Shown here: positions 1 to 6,920 of the stretch, one piece after another
Layout of the letters: each line of letters starts with the position of its first letter
Position numbering within the stretch: the first letter of the stretch is position 1
From: Acidimicrobiales bacterium
GTDB lineage: Bacteria > Actinomycetota > Acidimicrobiia > Acidimicrobiales > Poriferisodalaceae
Assembly: GCA_020439485.1 (NCBI GenBank)
Contig: JAGQSP010000346.1
Span: 1 to 14,244 of the forward strand
DNA: 14,244 nucleotides
Direction of reading: 5' to 3'
The notes under the pieces: generated by a model
The model's database searches: none
The model's input: the letters and a program-made list of their open reading frames with translations, nothing else
Told to the model about the DNA's origin: nothing
Position numbers and translations under genes: made by a program

Positions 1-2
1 TG

Positions 3-74
3 TTCAAGTACCCGGAGGGTCTTGCATTCGGCGTCGCCGATCTGCGCTCGCGCGCCGAGGCCGCCAGGCCGTGA
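3..74 (+). CDS. 3' end of an unidentified protein gene (partial)
   Basis: The window opens inside an open frame that encodes about 23 residues, starting FKYPEGLAFGVADLRSR, and ends at TGA (72-74). The stop overlaps the GTG start of the next gene as GTGA, the usual sign of translational coupling. The fragment is too short for a family assignment. I call it a gene because of the overlap and because the composition looks like ordinary coding sequence in this genome. The 5' part lies outside the window. Confidence 0.5.
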   Translation, partial: FKYPEGLAFGVADLRSRAEAARP

Positions 75-496
75 GGTCGTTCCCTGTGGCCCGTTGCGCT
101 CTCGCGGTGGTGCTGGTGGGTGTGCTGGCGTCGTGCAGCGACGGCGGTCGCAGCCTCGAGGCGTTCTGCGACCAGCTCGACGTGATGCAAGAGGCCGACG
201 TGAGCTTCGGTCAGATCGATCTCGACGACAGCGTTGCGGTGCACGAGTCGTTGTCAGAGTTCAGCGACCACTTCGAACGGCTGGCAGAGGTGGCCCCAGA
301 CGACATCAGCGAGCAGACGGCAGCAGTGGCACGCTTCGGTGTGGCTCTAGCCGAAGCGGCTCTGAATGCGAACCCAGACGACCCGTTCGACCGTGCAGCC
401 CTGCTGGCCGACGCCACCACGGCCGAGCCGGACGCGCCGGCTGCCATGGAGCAGATAGCCGCCTACGCAGCTCGAAACTGCGCCGCGGCCCCCTGA
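71..496 (+). CDS. Small predicted lipoprotein of unknown function
   Basis: This gene encodes 141 residues. The N-terminus has basic residues, then a hydrophobic stretch (about residues 9-20) ending in a lipobox LASC with Cys22. That predicts export, lipidation and anchoring on the outer face of the cytoplasmic membrane. The mature part is acidic and probably helical. It has two further Cys residues, Cys33 and one near the C-terminus, that could form a disulfide. I recognise no enzymatic motif. The GTG start at 71 overlaps the stop of the preceding frame, so the two genes are probably one operon. The stop codon lies in the loop of a perfect GC hairpin. The lipoprotein call is good; the function is unknown. 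Confidence 0.75.
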   Translation: MRSFPVARCALAVVLVGVLASCSDGGRSLEAFCDQLDVMQEADVSFGQIDLDDSVAVHESLSEFSDHFERLAEVAPDDISEQTAAVARFGVALAEAALNANPDDPFDRAALLADATTAEPDAPAAMEQIAAYAARNCAAAP

Positions 497-507
497 GGGC
501 CGCGGCG
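481..507. terminator. Perfect 11-bp stem-loop between convergent genes, stop codon in the loop
   Basis: Bases 481-491 are exactly complementary to 497-507, with a 5-nt loop (492-496) that contains the TGA stop of the lipoprotein gene. The lipoprotein gene and clpP converge here with only 17 nt between their stops, so one hairpin could end transcription from both sides. There is no T-tract on either side. Terminators without a U-tail are reported for high-GC actinobacteria. The structure is read directly; the terminator role is inferred. Confidence 0.6.
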
Positions 508-513
508 ACAGCC

Positions 514-1104
514 TCAGATGATCTCGCCTCGCTTGACGATGACGTTGTCGCACAGACCGTATTCCTTGGCCTCCTCGGCCGTGAACCAACGGTCGCGCTC
601 TGAGTCGGCTTGAATCTGCTCGACCGACTGGCCACTGTGCTGGGCGATGCGCTCGGCCATGAGCCGCTTGATGTAGGCAAGCTGCTCGGCCTGGATGGCG
701 ATGTCGGAAGCCTGACCGCGCACGCCACCGAGGGGCTGGTGCATCATCACACGAGCGTGAGGCAGGCAGTATCGCTTGCCAGGCGCGCCGGCGGTCAGCA
801 GGAACTGGCCCATCGAAGCTGCCATGCCCATGCACAGGGTGCCGACGTCGCACTGCACGAACTGCATCGTGTCGTAGATGGCCATGCCCGCAGACACCGA
901 ACCACCCGGCGAGTTGATGTAGAGCCAGATGTCGGCCTCCGGGTCTTGACCCTCGAGGTACAGGATCTGAGCCGCTACCTGGTTGGCGATGTCGTCGTCG
1001 ACCTCGGTGCCGAGGAAGACGATCCGATCGTTGAGCAGCTTGGCGTAGATGTCGAACGGGGTGCCCGACCCGGCGTTTGAGAGGTTCTGGATGGGCATCG
1101 TCAT
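514..1104 (-). CDS. clpP: ATP-dependent Clp protease proteolytic subunit ClpP
   Basis: This is the serine peptidase core that forms the tetradecameric barrel of ClpXP/ClpCP in the cytoplasm. It degrades unfolded and tmRNA-tagged proteins delivered by an AAA+ unfoldase. The 196-residue length is normal. The catalytic triad is visible: Ser97 in GMAASMGQ, His122 in MMHQPLGG and Asp171 in ERDRWF. The oxyanion segment [10 protein letters not shown] is near residue 65. Two in-frame ATGs are present, at 1104 and 1098. I chose 1104 because GGAG lies 10 nt upstream of it. No clpX, tig or second clpP adjoins it here, although actinobacteria often carry tandem clpP1-clpP2, so a partner subunit and the unfoldase must be encoded elsewhere. 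It converges on the lipoprotein gene and diverges from the D-threonine aldolase-like gene. Confidence 0.97.
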   Translation of the reverse strand: MTMPIQNLSNAGSGTPFDIYAKLLNDRIVFLGTEVDDDIANQVAAQILYLEGQDPEADIWLYINSPGGSVSAGMAIYDTMQFVQCDVGTLCMGMAASMGQFLLTAGAPGKRYCLPHARVMMHQPLGGVRGQASDIAIQAEQLAYIKRLMAERIAQHSGQSVEQIQADSERDRWFTAEEAKEYGLCDNVIVKRGEII

Positions 1105-1165
1105 CTTTGCTGAGCTCCGTTTCGTAGGTGCCGGCAGGCCCGATGTGGCTGCCTGCTCCGATCGC

Positions 1166-1193
1166 AATGTACCGGTCGACCGCCGAGCCGCAA
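1166..1193 (-). promoter_or_regulatory. Candidate clpP promoter
   Basis: Reading the minus strand, TTGCGG (1193-1188) and TACATT (1171-1166) are separated by 16 nt, about 60 nt upstream of the clpP ATG. The -10 fits TANNNT well; the -35 keeps only the TTG. I saw no convincing ClgR-type operator in the 148-bp divergent region. This is a motif match only. Confidence 0.35.
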
Positions 1194-1252
1194 CGCCAAG
1201 CGAAGTCGGCGACGTTGGGCAAGGGTCGCGATCACCTGGTAAGCAACGATCT

Positions 1253-2257
1253 GTGAGCAACCCTGAAACGCTCGGCGACCTGTCCACACCGGTGCTCTGG
1301 GCAGATTCGGCCGCCCTCGAACACAACTTGGCAACGATGGCCGAGCGGTGGCCGGGAACATCGCTGCGTCCGCACGTCAAGGCCCACAAGACCACCGCGC
1401 TGGCCAGACGTCAGGCAGAACTCGGTCACACGGCCTTCACTTGCGCAACGCCGCGCGAGGTCATCGGCATGGCCGAAGCCGGTCTGGGCGACGACCTCTT
1501 GTTGGCCAACCAGACCGTCGACGCCCAGCGAATAAGGGCCATGGCCGAGTGCGGCGGACGTGTGACCGTGGCCGTCGACAGTCCGCAGACCGTCGAGGCT
1601 GCGGCAGACAACGGCATACACGAGGTCTTGATCGATGTTCGGGTGGGATTCAGATGCGGCTGCGCCGTCGAAGAAGCCGGCCCGCTGGCCGACCTGGCCC
1701 GATCGAAGGGCCTCACGGTCAGGGGTGTGATGGGCTACGAGGGTCACGCCATGGGCCAGACCGACCCCGAACGCAAGGCTCGCCTGACCGACAGGGCCAT
1801 GGAGATGCTGGCTCAGGCACACCAGGCGGTCGGTGGCGACATAATCAGCGGCGGCGGTTCGGGCACCTGGTTGGTCAACCGGCTGGTCAACGAACTGCAG
1901 GCGGGAAGCTACGTGCTGATGGACACCGCGTACACCCAACAGGACCTCCCGTTCGTACAGGGGTTGTTCGTCGAGTCGACGGTGATCTCTGTGGCACCCG
2001 ACTATGTGGTCTGCGACGCGGGGCTGAAGGCCTTGGGCATGGACCACGGCCTGCCAGAGGTGCTGCAGGCCGCCGAGATCGTGTACTGCTCGGACGAGCA
2101 CACGGTGTTTCGCCCGGCCGAGCGACTTTCGGTGGGCGACCGTGTGAGATTGGTGCCAGCCCATATCGACCCGACGATGGCGAAGCACCCCGAACTGGTG
2201 GTGGTGACCGACGGCCACGTCACCGATCGATGGGCCATCGACCTGCGCCACTGGTGA
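1253..2257 (+). CDS. PLP- and metal-dependent D-threonine aldolase / D-serine dehydratase family enzyme
   Basis: This 334-residue fold-type III PLP enzyme (alanine racemase N-terminal barrel plus a D-serine dehydratase-like C-terminal domain) probably acts on D-hydroxy amino acids in the cytosol. The start region [17 protein letters not shown] is typical. RPHVKAHK (residues 39-46) carries the likely PLP lysine, Lys43. The C-terminal metal site reads PAHIDPT (His304, Asp306). Known D-serine dehydratases have His-x-Cys for zinc at this place, while characterised D-threonine aldolases have His-x-Asp, so retro-aldol cleavage to glycine plus an aldehyde is the better guess. The frame is open upstream to 1049. 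I chose GTG 1253 because the family homology begins just after it and the upstream translation looks non-coding. No strong Shine-Dalgarno site is visible, so the start is uncertain by some codons. Substrate is unproven. Confidence 0.82.
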   Translation: MSNPETLGDLSTPVLWADSAALEHNLATMAERWPGTSLRPHVKAHKTTALARRQAELGHTAFTCATPREVIGMAEAGLGDDLLLANQTVDAQRIRAMAECGGRVTVAVDSPQTVEAAADNGIHEVLIDVRVGFRCGCAVEEAGPLADLARSKGLTVRGVMGYEGHAMGQTDPERKARLTDRAMEMLAQAHQAVGGDIISGGGSGTWLVNRLVNELQAGSYVLMDTAYTQQDLPFVQGLFVESTVISVAPDYVVCDAGLKALGMDHGLPEVLQAAEIVYCSDEHTVFRPAERLSVGDRVRLVPAHIDPTMAKHPELVVVTDGHVTDRWAIDLRHW

Positions 2258-2269
2258 CGCGTGGCGCGG
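2243..2269. terminator. Stem-loop across the stop codon of the aldolase-like gene
   Basis: GCGCCAC (2245-2251) pairs with GTGGCGC (2261-2267). The stem extends outward by a T-G wobble and a C-G pair, and the 9-nt loop contains the TGA stop (2255-2257). The aldolase-like gene and rdgB converge here with 28 nt between their stops, so this may serve as a shared terminator. No T-tract follows. The pairing is seen; the role is inferred. Confidence 0.5.
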
Positions 2270-2285
2270 CGGGCCAGGACCGGAA

Positions 2286-2861
2286 TCAGGCCAGTAGGTC
2301 GGCCAGCGAGCGAAACGCCCGACCGCGGTGGCTGATGGCCGACTTGTCTGCCTGTGACATCTCTGCAAACGAGCGACCGTCACCGTCTGCGGGTATGAAC
2401 ACAGGGTCGTAGCCAAACCCGTGCGGACCCCGGCGCGACGTTGCGATATGGCCTTCGACCACTCCTTGGGCGACGACCTCGGAACCGTCCGGGAACCTCA
2501 CCAGGGCCACGGTGCGGAACCGAGCCGAACGGTCGGTCACACCATCCATCTCGGCGAGCAGCTTGTCGACGTTCTTGTCCGAATCGTGCTCGGGACCCGC
2601 GTAGTACGCCGACTCGACGCCGGGAAGGCCGCCCAGCGCGTCGACCTCGAGCCCGGTGTCGTCGGCAACGGCCGCTTCCCCGGTCGCATCGCAGATCGCA
2701 ACCGCCTTCAGCCTGGCGTTGCCCACCAGGGTGCCTGCGTCCTCGACGACCTCGCCCACCTCGTCGGGCCTGGGCACCAGCTCGACGCCGGGCAACAGCT
2801 CGGCGATTTCGGCCACCTTGTGCGCGTTGGCGGTCGCCAGCACCAGACGCAACCGGCTCAA
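2286..2861 (-). CDS. rdgB: RdgB/HAM1 family dITP/XTP pyrophosphatase
   Basis: This is a house-cleaning nucleotide pyrophosphatase that hydrolyses dITP, ITP and XTP to monophosphates and so keeps deaminated purines out of DNA and RNA. The 191-residue length is normal. Family blocks appear in order: [11 protein letters not shown] at the N-terminus, [48 protein letters not shown], and [17 protein letters not shown] with the conserved Lys and His-Arg near the C-terminus. The start is TTG at 2861, forming a TTGA overlap with the stop of rph, with an AGGGGAG ribosome site 5 nt upstream. It is the last gene of the murI-rph-rdgB operon, the position held by Rv1341 in Mycobacterium tuberculosis. Confidence 0.95.
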   Translation of the reverse strand: MSRLRLVLATANAHKVAEIAELLPGVELVPRPDEVGEVVEDAGTLVGNARLKAVAICDATGEAAVADDTGLEVDALGGLPGVESAYYAGPEHDSDKNVDKLLAEMDGVTDRSARFRTVALVRFPDGSEVVAQGVVEGHIATSRRGPHGFGYDPVFIPADGDGRSFAEMSQADKSAISHRGRAFRSLADLLA

Positions 2862-3592
2862 GACGGCTCCCCTGACGAGGGGTCGATGGCGGCGCGCTGC
2901 AATTCGATGATGCGCCCGATTCCGGCCTGGGCCAGATCGAGCAGGGCGTCGAGCTCGGCTCTGGTGAACGTCTGACCCTCGGCTGTGCCCTGGATCTCGA
3001 CAAACTCGCCGCGGCCGTTCATGACGACGTTCATGTCGGTCTCGGCCGAAGAGTCTTCGACGTAGGGCAGGTCGAGGCGGGGTTCGCCGTCGATGATGCC
3101 CACCGAGATCGCGGCCAGGTTGTCGGTGATCGGGTTGGTCTCGAGCGACCCGGAGCCGACCAGGCGCTCGAAGGCATCGTGCAAGGCAACCCACCCTCCA
3201 CAGATCGACGCTGTGCGTGTGCCGCCGTCGGCCTGAAGCACGTCGCAGTCGACGGTCACCTCGCGCTCGCCGAGAATCTCGAGGTCGGTCACGCCTCGCA
3301 GCGACCGGGCGATGAGGCGCTCGATCTCGAGGGTGCGCCCCTTCTGCTTACCCTTCTTGGCCTCTCTACCGACCCTTTCGGCGCCAGAACCCGGCAGCAT
3401 CGAGTACTCGGCGGTCACCCAGCCGCGCCCCTGTCCAGCCATCCACCTGGGCACCGACTCGTTGACCGAGACGGTGCACAGCACCCTGGTACGGCCGAAC
3501 GACACCAGCACCGAGCCCGGTGTTGCATCGGTGAAGTCGCGTTGAAAGTGGATGGCGCGGAGCTCGTCGTTGGCTCTGCCGTCTGGGCGCAT
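2858..3592 (-). CDS. rph: Ribonuclease PH
   Basis: RNase PH is a phosphorolytic 3'-to-5' exoribonuclease that trims tRNA 3' ends in the cytoplasm as a hexameric ring. The 244-residue length is normal. Clear family blocks are present: [16 protein letters not shown] at the start, [12 protein letters not shown], the [20 protein letters not shown] segment, [16 protein letters not shown], and [16 protein letters not shown]. The C-terminal [10 protein letters not shown] and [11 protein letters not shown] blocks are also intact. The ATG at 3592 has AGGAG 8 nt upstream. It lies 36 nt downstream of the metallo-hydrolase gene and overlaps rdgB by 4 nt, so it is probably co-transcribed with both. Confidence 0.97.
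   Translation of the reverse strand: MRPDGRANDELRAIHFQRDFTDATPGSVLVSFGRTRVLCTVSVNESVPRWMAGQGRGWVTAEYSMLPGSGAERVGREAKKGKQKGRTLEIERLIARSLRGVTDLEILGEREVTVDCDVLQADGGTRTASICGGWVALHDAFERLVGSGSLETNPITDNLAAISVGIIDGEPRLDLPYVEDSSAETDMNVVMNGRGEFVEIQGTAEGQTFTRAELDALLDLAQAGIGRIIELQRAAIDPSSGEPS
2867..2873 (-). promoter_or_regulatory. Ribosome-binding site fixing the TTG start of rdgB
   Basis: On the minus strand AGGGGAG lies 5 nt before the TTG at 2861, inside the last codons of rph. It supports the TTG start, which overlaps the rph stop as TTGA. Confidence 0.7.
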
Positions 3593-3628
3593 CTGTTTGT
3601 CTCCTGGGTGTGGGGCTAGCAGTGATCT

Positions 3629-4372
3629 TCACACGTGGCGGCCGGCCACAACGACCACCCCGCCCGACGCACACCCGATGGGCCCGCCAAAGTGCTCGGT
3701 TGCCTCCTGCATGAACGCTGCCGGGTCAGAACCCGGCGCCAGGTGGGTGAGGACCAGCTCGCCCACACGCGCCCGGGTCGCGGCCTCGGCCAGCTGCCTG
3801 GCGCTCATGTGCGGCAACCCGTCGTGAACCTGATCGTGCAGCACGGTCGCGTCGCCCAGCAAGACGTCGGCGTCGGCCGCAAGACCTGATGGATCCCAAC
3901 CCGGGCCGGTGTCGGAGGTGTAGACGATCGAACGACCGTCACTGTCGAATCGACAGGCGAGTGTCTCGACGGTGTGATCGGTGCGATCGAACGACACATC
4001 GACGTCGCCGATGCGTACCTGCGAGGTCGCATCGATGACGGTCCAGTCGAACACATCGGTCAGATCTGGAACGTGAACCGCGCTGACCTCGAACACGCCG
4101 CTCGCGGCGTACACGGGCATCCGCTTGCCACCCAGGTACCACTTGAGGGCGTTGTAGAACACCGGCAGTTCGGCACAGTGATCCGGGTGCTGATGCGAAA
4201 CGACGATGGCGTCCAAGCGGGTGGGGTCGATCCATCTCTGAATCGCGCTGAGGGTTCCTGGCCCGCAGTCGACCCAGATGCTGGTGGTCTCGGTCTGCAC
4301 GAGATAGCCACTGCATGCCTCGGAGGCCGAAGCGTACGAACCAGAGCAGCCAAGAACCGTCAAAGACAGCAT
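3629..4372 (-). CDS. Metallo-beta-lactamase fold hydrolase, Rv1339-like (probable cyclic nucleotide phosphodiesterase)
   Basis: This is a 247-residue cytosolic enzyme of the RNase Z-like/CpdA-like branch of the metallo-beta-lactamase fold. The binuclear metal ligands can be followed: His60-x-His62-x-Asp64-His65 in SHQHPDH, His133 in RTDHTVE, Asp154 in YTSDTG, and His210 in VLTHLAP. The HMS block (His188) is also typical. Its place between murI and rph is that of Rv1339 in M. tuberculosis, which has been reported as an atypical class II cAMP phosphodiesterase. That activity is the best guess here, but it rests on synteny and fold. The ATG at 4372 shares its A with the murI stop (TGATG), and GGGA lies just upstream. 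A TTG at 4384 would add four residues and is less likely. Confidence 0.88.
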   Translation of the reverse strand: MLSLTVLGCSGSYASASEACSGYLVQTETTSIWVDCGPGTLSAIQRWIDPTRLDAIVVSHQHPDHCAELPVFYNALKWYLGGKRMPVYAASGVFEVSAVHVPDLTDVFDWTVIDATSQVRIGDVDVSFDRTDHTVETLACRFDSDGRSIVYTSDTGPGWDPSGLAADADVLLGDATVLHDQVHDGLPHMSARQLAEAATRARVGELVLTHLAPGSDPAAFMQEATEHFGGPIGCASGGVVVVAGRHV

Positions 4373-5169
4373 CAAACATCCCAACGGTGCTCTTTGGCAC
4401 CGACCAATTCGGCGCCGAAGAGGCGCCTACCTATCGTCTCGAACACGCTGGCATCACCCGAGCTGATGAACGTCCGCCTGCCGACACGTCCAGGCCTGCC
4501 GTCTTCAACCAGCAAGCGCCTGACCTCGAAGGCCGTCTCGTCGGCCGACGACACCAGCACGACTTCGCGTCCCATGACGTCGCCGATGGTGCGAGCGAGA
4601 TACGGGTAGTGGGTGCACCCCAACAACAAGGTGTCGACCTCGGCGTGGATCACGGGCTCCAGCAGCCGCTGAGCCAAGACGTGCACACCGGGTCCGTCGG
4701 TCTCTCCACGCTCGACGAACTCGACGAACCCCGGGCACGCACACGGCGTCAGTTCGACCGTCAGACCGTTCTGAGCAACCGCTGACGGGTAGGCACCCGA
4801 CTCGATGGTGCCCACCGTGCCTATCACCCCGACGCGCCCGGTCCTCGATGCCTTGGAAGCAGCGATGATGCCGGGCTCGATGACGCCGACCACCGGGATG
4901 TCCAGCTCGGCCCGAAGATCGTCCAGGGCGGCAGCCGATGCCGTGTTGCATGCCACCACCAGGAGCTTTGCGTTGTGCTCGCGCCGCAGCATCGTGCCGA
5001 TCTGCATCGCGAAGTCATGCACCTCGGCCAGGGGCCGCGAGCCATAGGGATATCGCCCGGTGTCGCCGAAGTAGACCAGGTCTTGGGTGGGCAACAAATC
5101 GATGACCGCACGCGCCACCGTCAGCCCGCCGAAACCGCTGTCGAACATGGCTATCGGACGCGAGGTCAC
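4372..5169 (-). CDS. murI: Glutamate racemase
   Basis: MurI interconverts L- and D-glutamate without a cofactor and supplies D-Glu for peptidoglycan stem peptides. The 265-residue length is normal. Asp10-Ser11 in FDSGFGG and the two catalytic cysteines, Cys74 in VACNTASA and Cys185 in LLGCTHYP, are present. So are GDTGRYPYGSR and VIEPG. The start is GTG at 5169. No good Shine-Dalgarno precedes it, but TAACCT lies 7 nt upstream on the minus strand, which fits a -10 box of a leaderless transcript. It is the first gene of the operon leading to rdgB, and diverges from the YihY-family gene across only 40 bp, where both promoters must lie. Confidence 0.96.
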   Translation of the reverse strand: MTSRPIAMFDSGFGGLTVARAVIDLLPTQDLVYFGDTGRYPYGSRPLAEVHDFAMQIGTMLRREHNAKLLVVACNTASAAALDDLRAELDIPVVGVIEPGIIAASKASRTGRVGVIGTVGTIESGAYPSAVAQNGLTVELTPCACPGFVEFVERGETDGPGVHVLAQRLLEPVIHAEVDTLLLGCTHYPYLARTIGDVMGREVVLVSSADETAFEVRRLLVEDGRPGRVGRRTFISSGDASVFETIGRRLFGAELVGAKEHRWDV

Positions 5170-5209
5170 CCAATCAGGTTAGACACCGGCGTTCCCGACG
5201 CCTAGTGGC

Positions 5210-6151
5210 GTGCCTATGGTGGACCGAATGCGACGGTTGATGGAGGTGCCCTGGGTTGCCTGGGCGTGGCGAACCATCCGAGACCTGTGGAACGAAATCA
5301 GCGACGACCGTGTCGGCGACCTGGCGGCCTCCATCTCGTTCTTTGCCATCCTGGCCATGCCGGCTTCGGTGCTGGCGATGGTCACCGCCATGGGTTCCCT
5401 GTCCGGCCTGCTGGGCGAGAACCTCGCTGCCGACACCGAGCAGGTGATCACCGACTATGTGTCGTCGACGTTCGAGAGCCAGGCTCTGACCGACACCGTG
5501 GCCGGCCTGTTCGAGCAGGACCGGTCGGGAATCTTGACCCTGTCGGTCGCCGTGGCCCTGTACTCGATCTCGCGCAGCTTCGCCGGGCTCGTCAGAGCAC
5601 TCGACGTGGCCTACGACATCGAGTCAGACCGATCGTGGCTCGACGTGAGGCTCACTGCGCTTGGGCTGGGCCTGGGCACGCTTGGCGCATCGGGTGCCGG
5701 CGTGTACTTCTTGTTCGCCGCACCGTCCGTCGGTCCTCTGGCAACGGTGTTGACACCATTGGTGCTGCTGGCAGGGCTCAGCGCATGGATGGCGACGGTT
5801 TTTCACCTGGCACCAGACCATCACACTCCCTGGCGCTACGACTTTCCCGGAGCACTCTTCACAGCCGTCGCCTGGGCCGTGCTGCTGCAGGGCTACACGG
5901 TGTATGTCAATGTGACCCGGGGCGGCAACGGCGCCGTGGGCGTGGTCAGCGCCGCTCTGTTGGCGTTCTCACTGGTGTACCTGCTGGCGATGACGCTGCT
6001 GATCGGAGCAGAGGTCAACGGGCTGATCAGCCACCGCGCCGGCATCGCCCAACCGTCGCGGCGCCTGCATCACCTGCTGGCCGACAAGGATCTGCCACCG
6101 CCGCTCGACAAGCTCACTCGCCGCAGCTCAGACCGCCGCTCAGGTAGGTGA
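5210..6151 (+). CDS. YihY/BrkB-family inner-membrane protein
   Basis: This 313-residue polytopic membrane protein has about six hydrophobic segments (near residues 39-62, 106-122, 148-170, 178-198, 213-235 and 242-270). Family features are the amphipathic start LWNEISDDRVGDLAASISFF, RSFAGLVRALDVAYD in the middle, the WRYDFPGALFTA turn, and the final helix ending LLIGAEVNGLI. The family was once called ribonuclease BN, which is wrong; its real role is not settled. The C-terminal tail is basic and cytoplasmic. Alternative in-frame starts are at 5216, 5228 and 5240. None has a strong ribosome site, though TATGGT 7 nt before ATG 5228 could be a -10 for a leaderless message. The last 38 nt overlap the end of the convergent lipoprotein gene. 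Confidence 0.88.
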   Translation: MPMVDRMRRLMEVPWVAWAWRTIRDLWNEISDDRVGDLAASISFFAILAMPASVLAMVTAMGSLSGLLGENLAADTEQVITDYVSSTFESQALTDTVAGLFEQDRSGILTLSVAVALYSISRSFAGLVRALDVAYDIESDRSWLDVRLTALGLGLGTLGASGAGVYFLFAAPSVGPLATVLTPLVLLAGLSAWMATVFHLAPDHHTPWRYDFPGALFTAVAWAVLLQGYTVYVNVTRGGNGAVGVVSAALLAFSLVYLLAMTLLIGAEVNGLISHRAGIAQPSRRLHHLLADKDLPPPLDKLTRRSSDRRSGR

Positions 6152-6827
6152 CGGCATCGGCGTCGAGCGTGGCCCACATGTCACCGAAGCGTGCGCTGGG
6201 AGGCAACGACTCGTCCCCCTCGTCGAACTCTGCGTCTGGATAGGCATCGGCGATCTCGGCCGGTGAACTGCCCAAGCCGATGCCCAACGGGGTCCGAAGA
6301 CCGAACACATCACCGTTTCCGTGGTCGAAGTACGCCCAGCTGAAGAAGGTGCGATCGTCGTCGGGTCCACCGAACAACAGTTGCAGCGAGCCATACGTGA
6401 CCCCCCTGACCTCCGAGCCTGGGCAGGTGCCGAAACCCGAGAAACTGTCGACCCACCCCGAGTCTTCGGTGGCCGGCCCGAAGATGCCGCCCATGTACTC
6501 CAGAACGGTGTCGACGTCGCGACCGAACCCCACGGGGCCCAACCCGCCACCGTGCAGCGACAGACCCGTCGGACCCGGATCGACCGTGGTCGGCGGAGTG
6601 GTCGTCGTCGTGGTTTCGGCCTCGGCGGCGGTAGTGGTGGTGTTGGCCTCGGTGGTGGTGGTCTGCGAAGAGGCCGTGGTGGTGCTGGCACCGGCCTCGG
6701 TGGTGCCGGTGGCCTCGCTGGTTGAGGTGGCGAAGGTCGTTTCGCTGCTGGAATCGTCGCTGTCGCTGCAGGCGGAAAGCACTGCGATCAGCAAGACCAG
6801 GGCGGTCACGGCGGCTTTGCGGGTCAT
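6114..6827 (-). CDS. Predicted lipoprotein with Thr/Ser-rich linker
   Basis: This 237-residue protein has a signal peptide (MTRKAAVTALVLLIAVLSAC) with lipobox LSAC and Cys20. A low-complexity linker rich in Thr, Ser, Glu and Ala (about residues 21-80) follows, and then a globular domain (about 85-237) rich in Gly, Asp and aromatic residues, with two Cys that may pair. It should sit on the outer membrane surface with the linker spanning the wall. I recognise no domain family. I chose ATG 6827 because the signal peptide begins there; the open frame continues upstream but without signal or ribosome site. TACCTT lies 7 nt upstream, compatible with a leaderless mRNA. The TGA stop falls inside the 3' end of the convergent YihY-family gene. 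Confidence 0.8.
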   Translation of the reverse strand: MTRKAAVTALVLLIAVLSACSDSDDSSSETTFATSTSEATGTTEAGASTTTASSQTTTTEANTTTTAAEAETTTTTTPPTTVDPGPTGLSLHGGGLGPVGFGRDVDTVLEYMGGIFGPATEDSGWVDSFSGFGTCPGSEVRGVTYGSLQLLFGGPDDDRTFFSWAYFDHGNGDVFGLRTPLGIGLGSSPAEIADAYPDAEFDEGDESLPPSARFGDMWATLDADAVTYLSGGLSCGE

Positions 6828-6908
6828 GGCGACCAAGGTAGGCCCTAAGGGGATGCCAGTTGCGTCATGGGCGCCGCCCGAGCCATGTGTGCTGGAATAT
6901 CGCTCCAT

Positions 6909-6912
6909 GGAG
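6909..6912 (+). promoter_or_regulatory. Ribosome-binding site deciding the start of the membrane protein
   Basis: GGAG sits 8 nt before ATG 6921. It favours this start over the open frame that runs back to 6867, which has no comparable site. Confidence 0.5.
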
Positions 6913-6920
6913 ACCCTGTC

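Noticed and set aside
1134..1156. Inverted repeat GCAGGC-N11-GCCTGC in the clpP leader
   Set aside because: Six-base arms are expected by chance in sequence this GC-rich, and I could not match it to a known operator.
1049..1252. N-terminal extension of the aldolase-like frame
   Set aside because: The open frame runs back over the clpP start and promoter, but family similarity begins only after GTG 1253 and the extra residues resemble nothing in the family.
2380..3003. Arg-rich long open frames antisense or out of frame to rdgB, rph and murI
   Set aside because: They are composition artefacts of high GC. The alternative frames carry complete conserved enzyme motifs.
6590..6765. Repetitive GTGGTGGT-like tract as a possible repeat element
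   Set aside because: It is the Thr/Ser-rich linker of the lipoprotein read on the other strand. The units are irregular and in frame.
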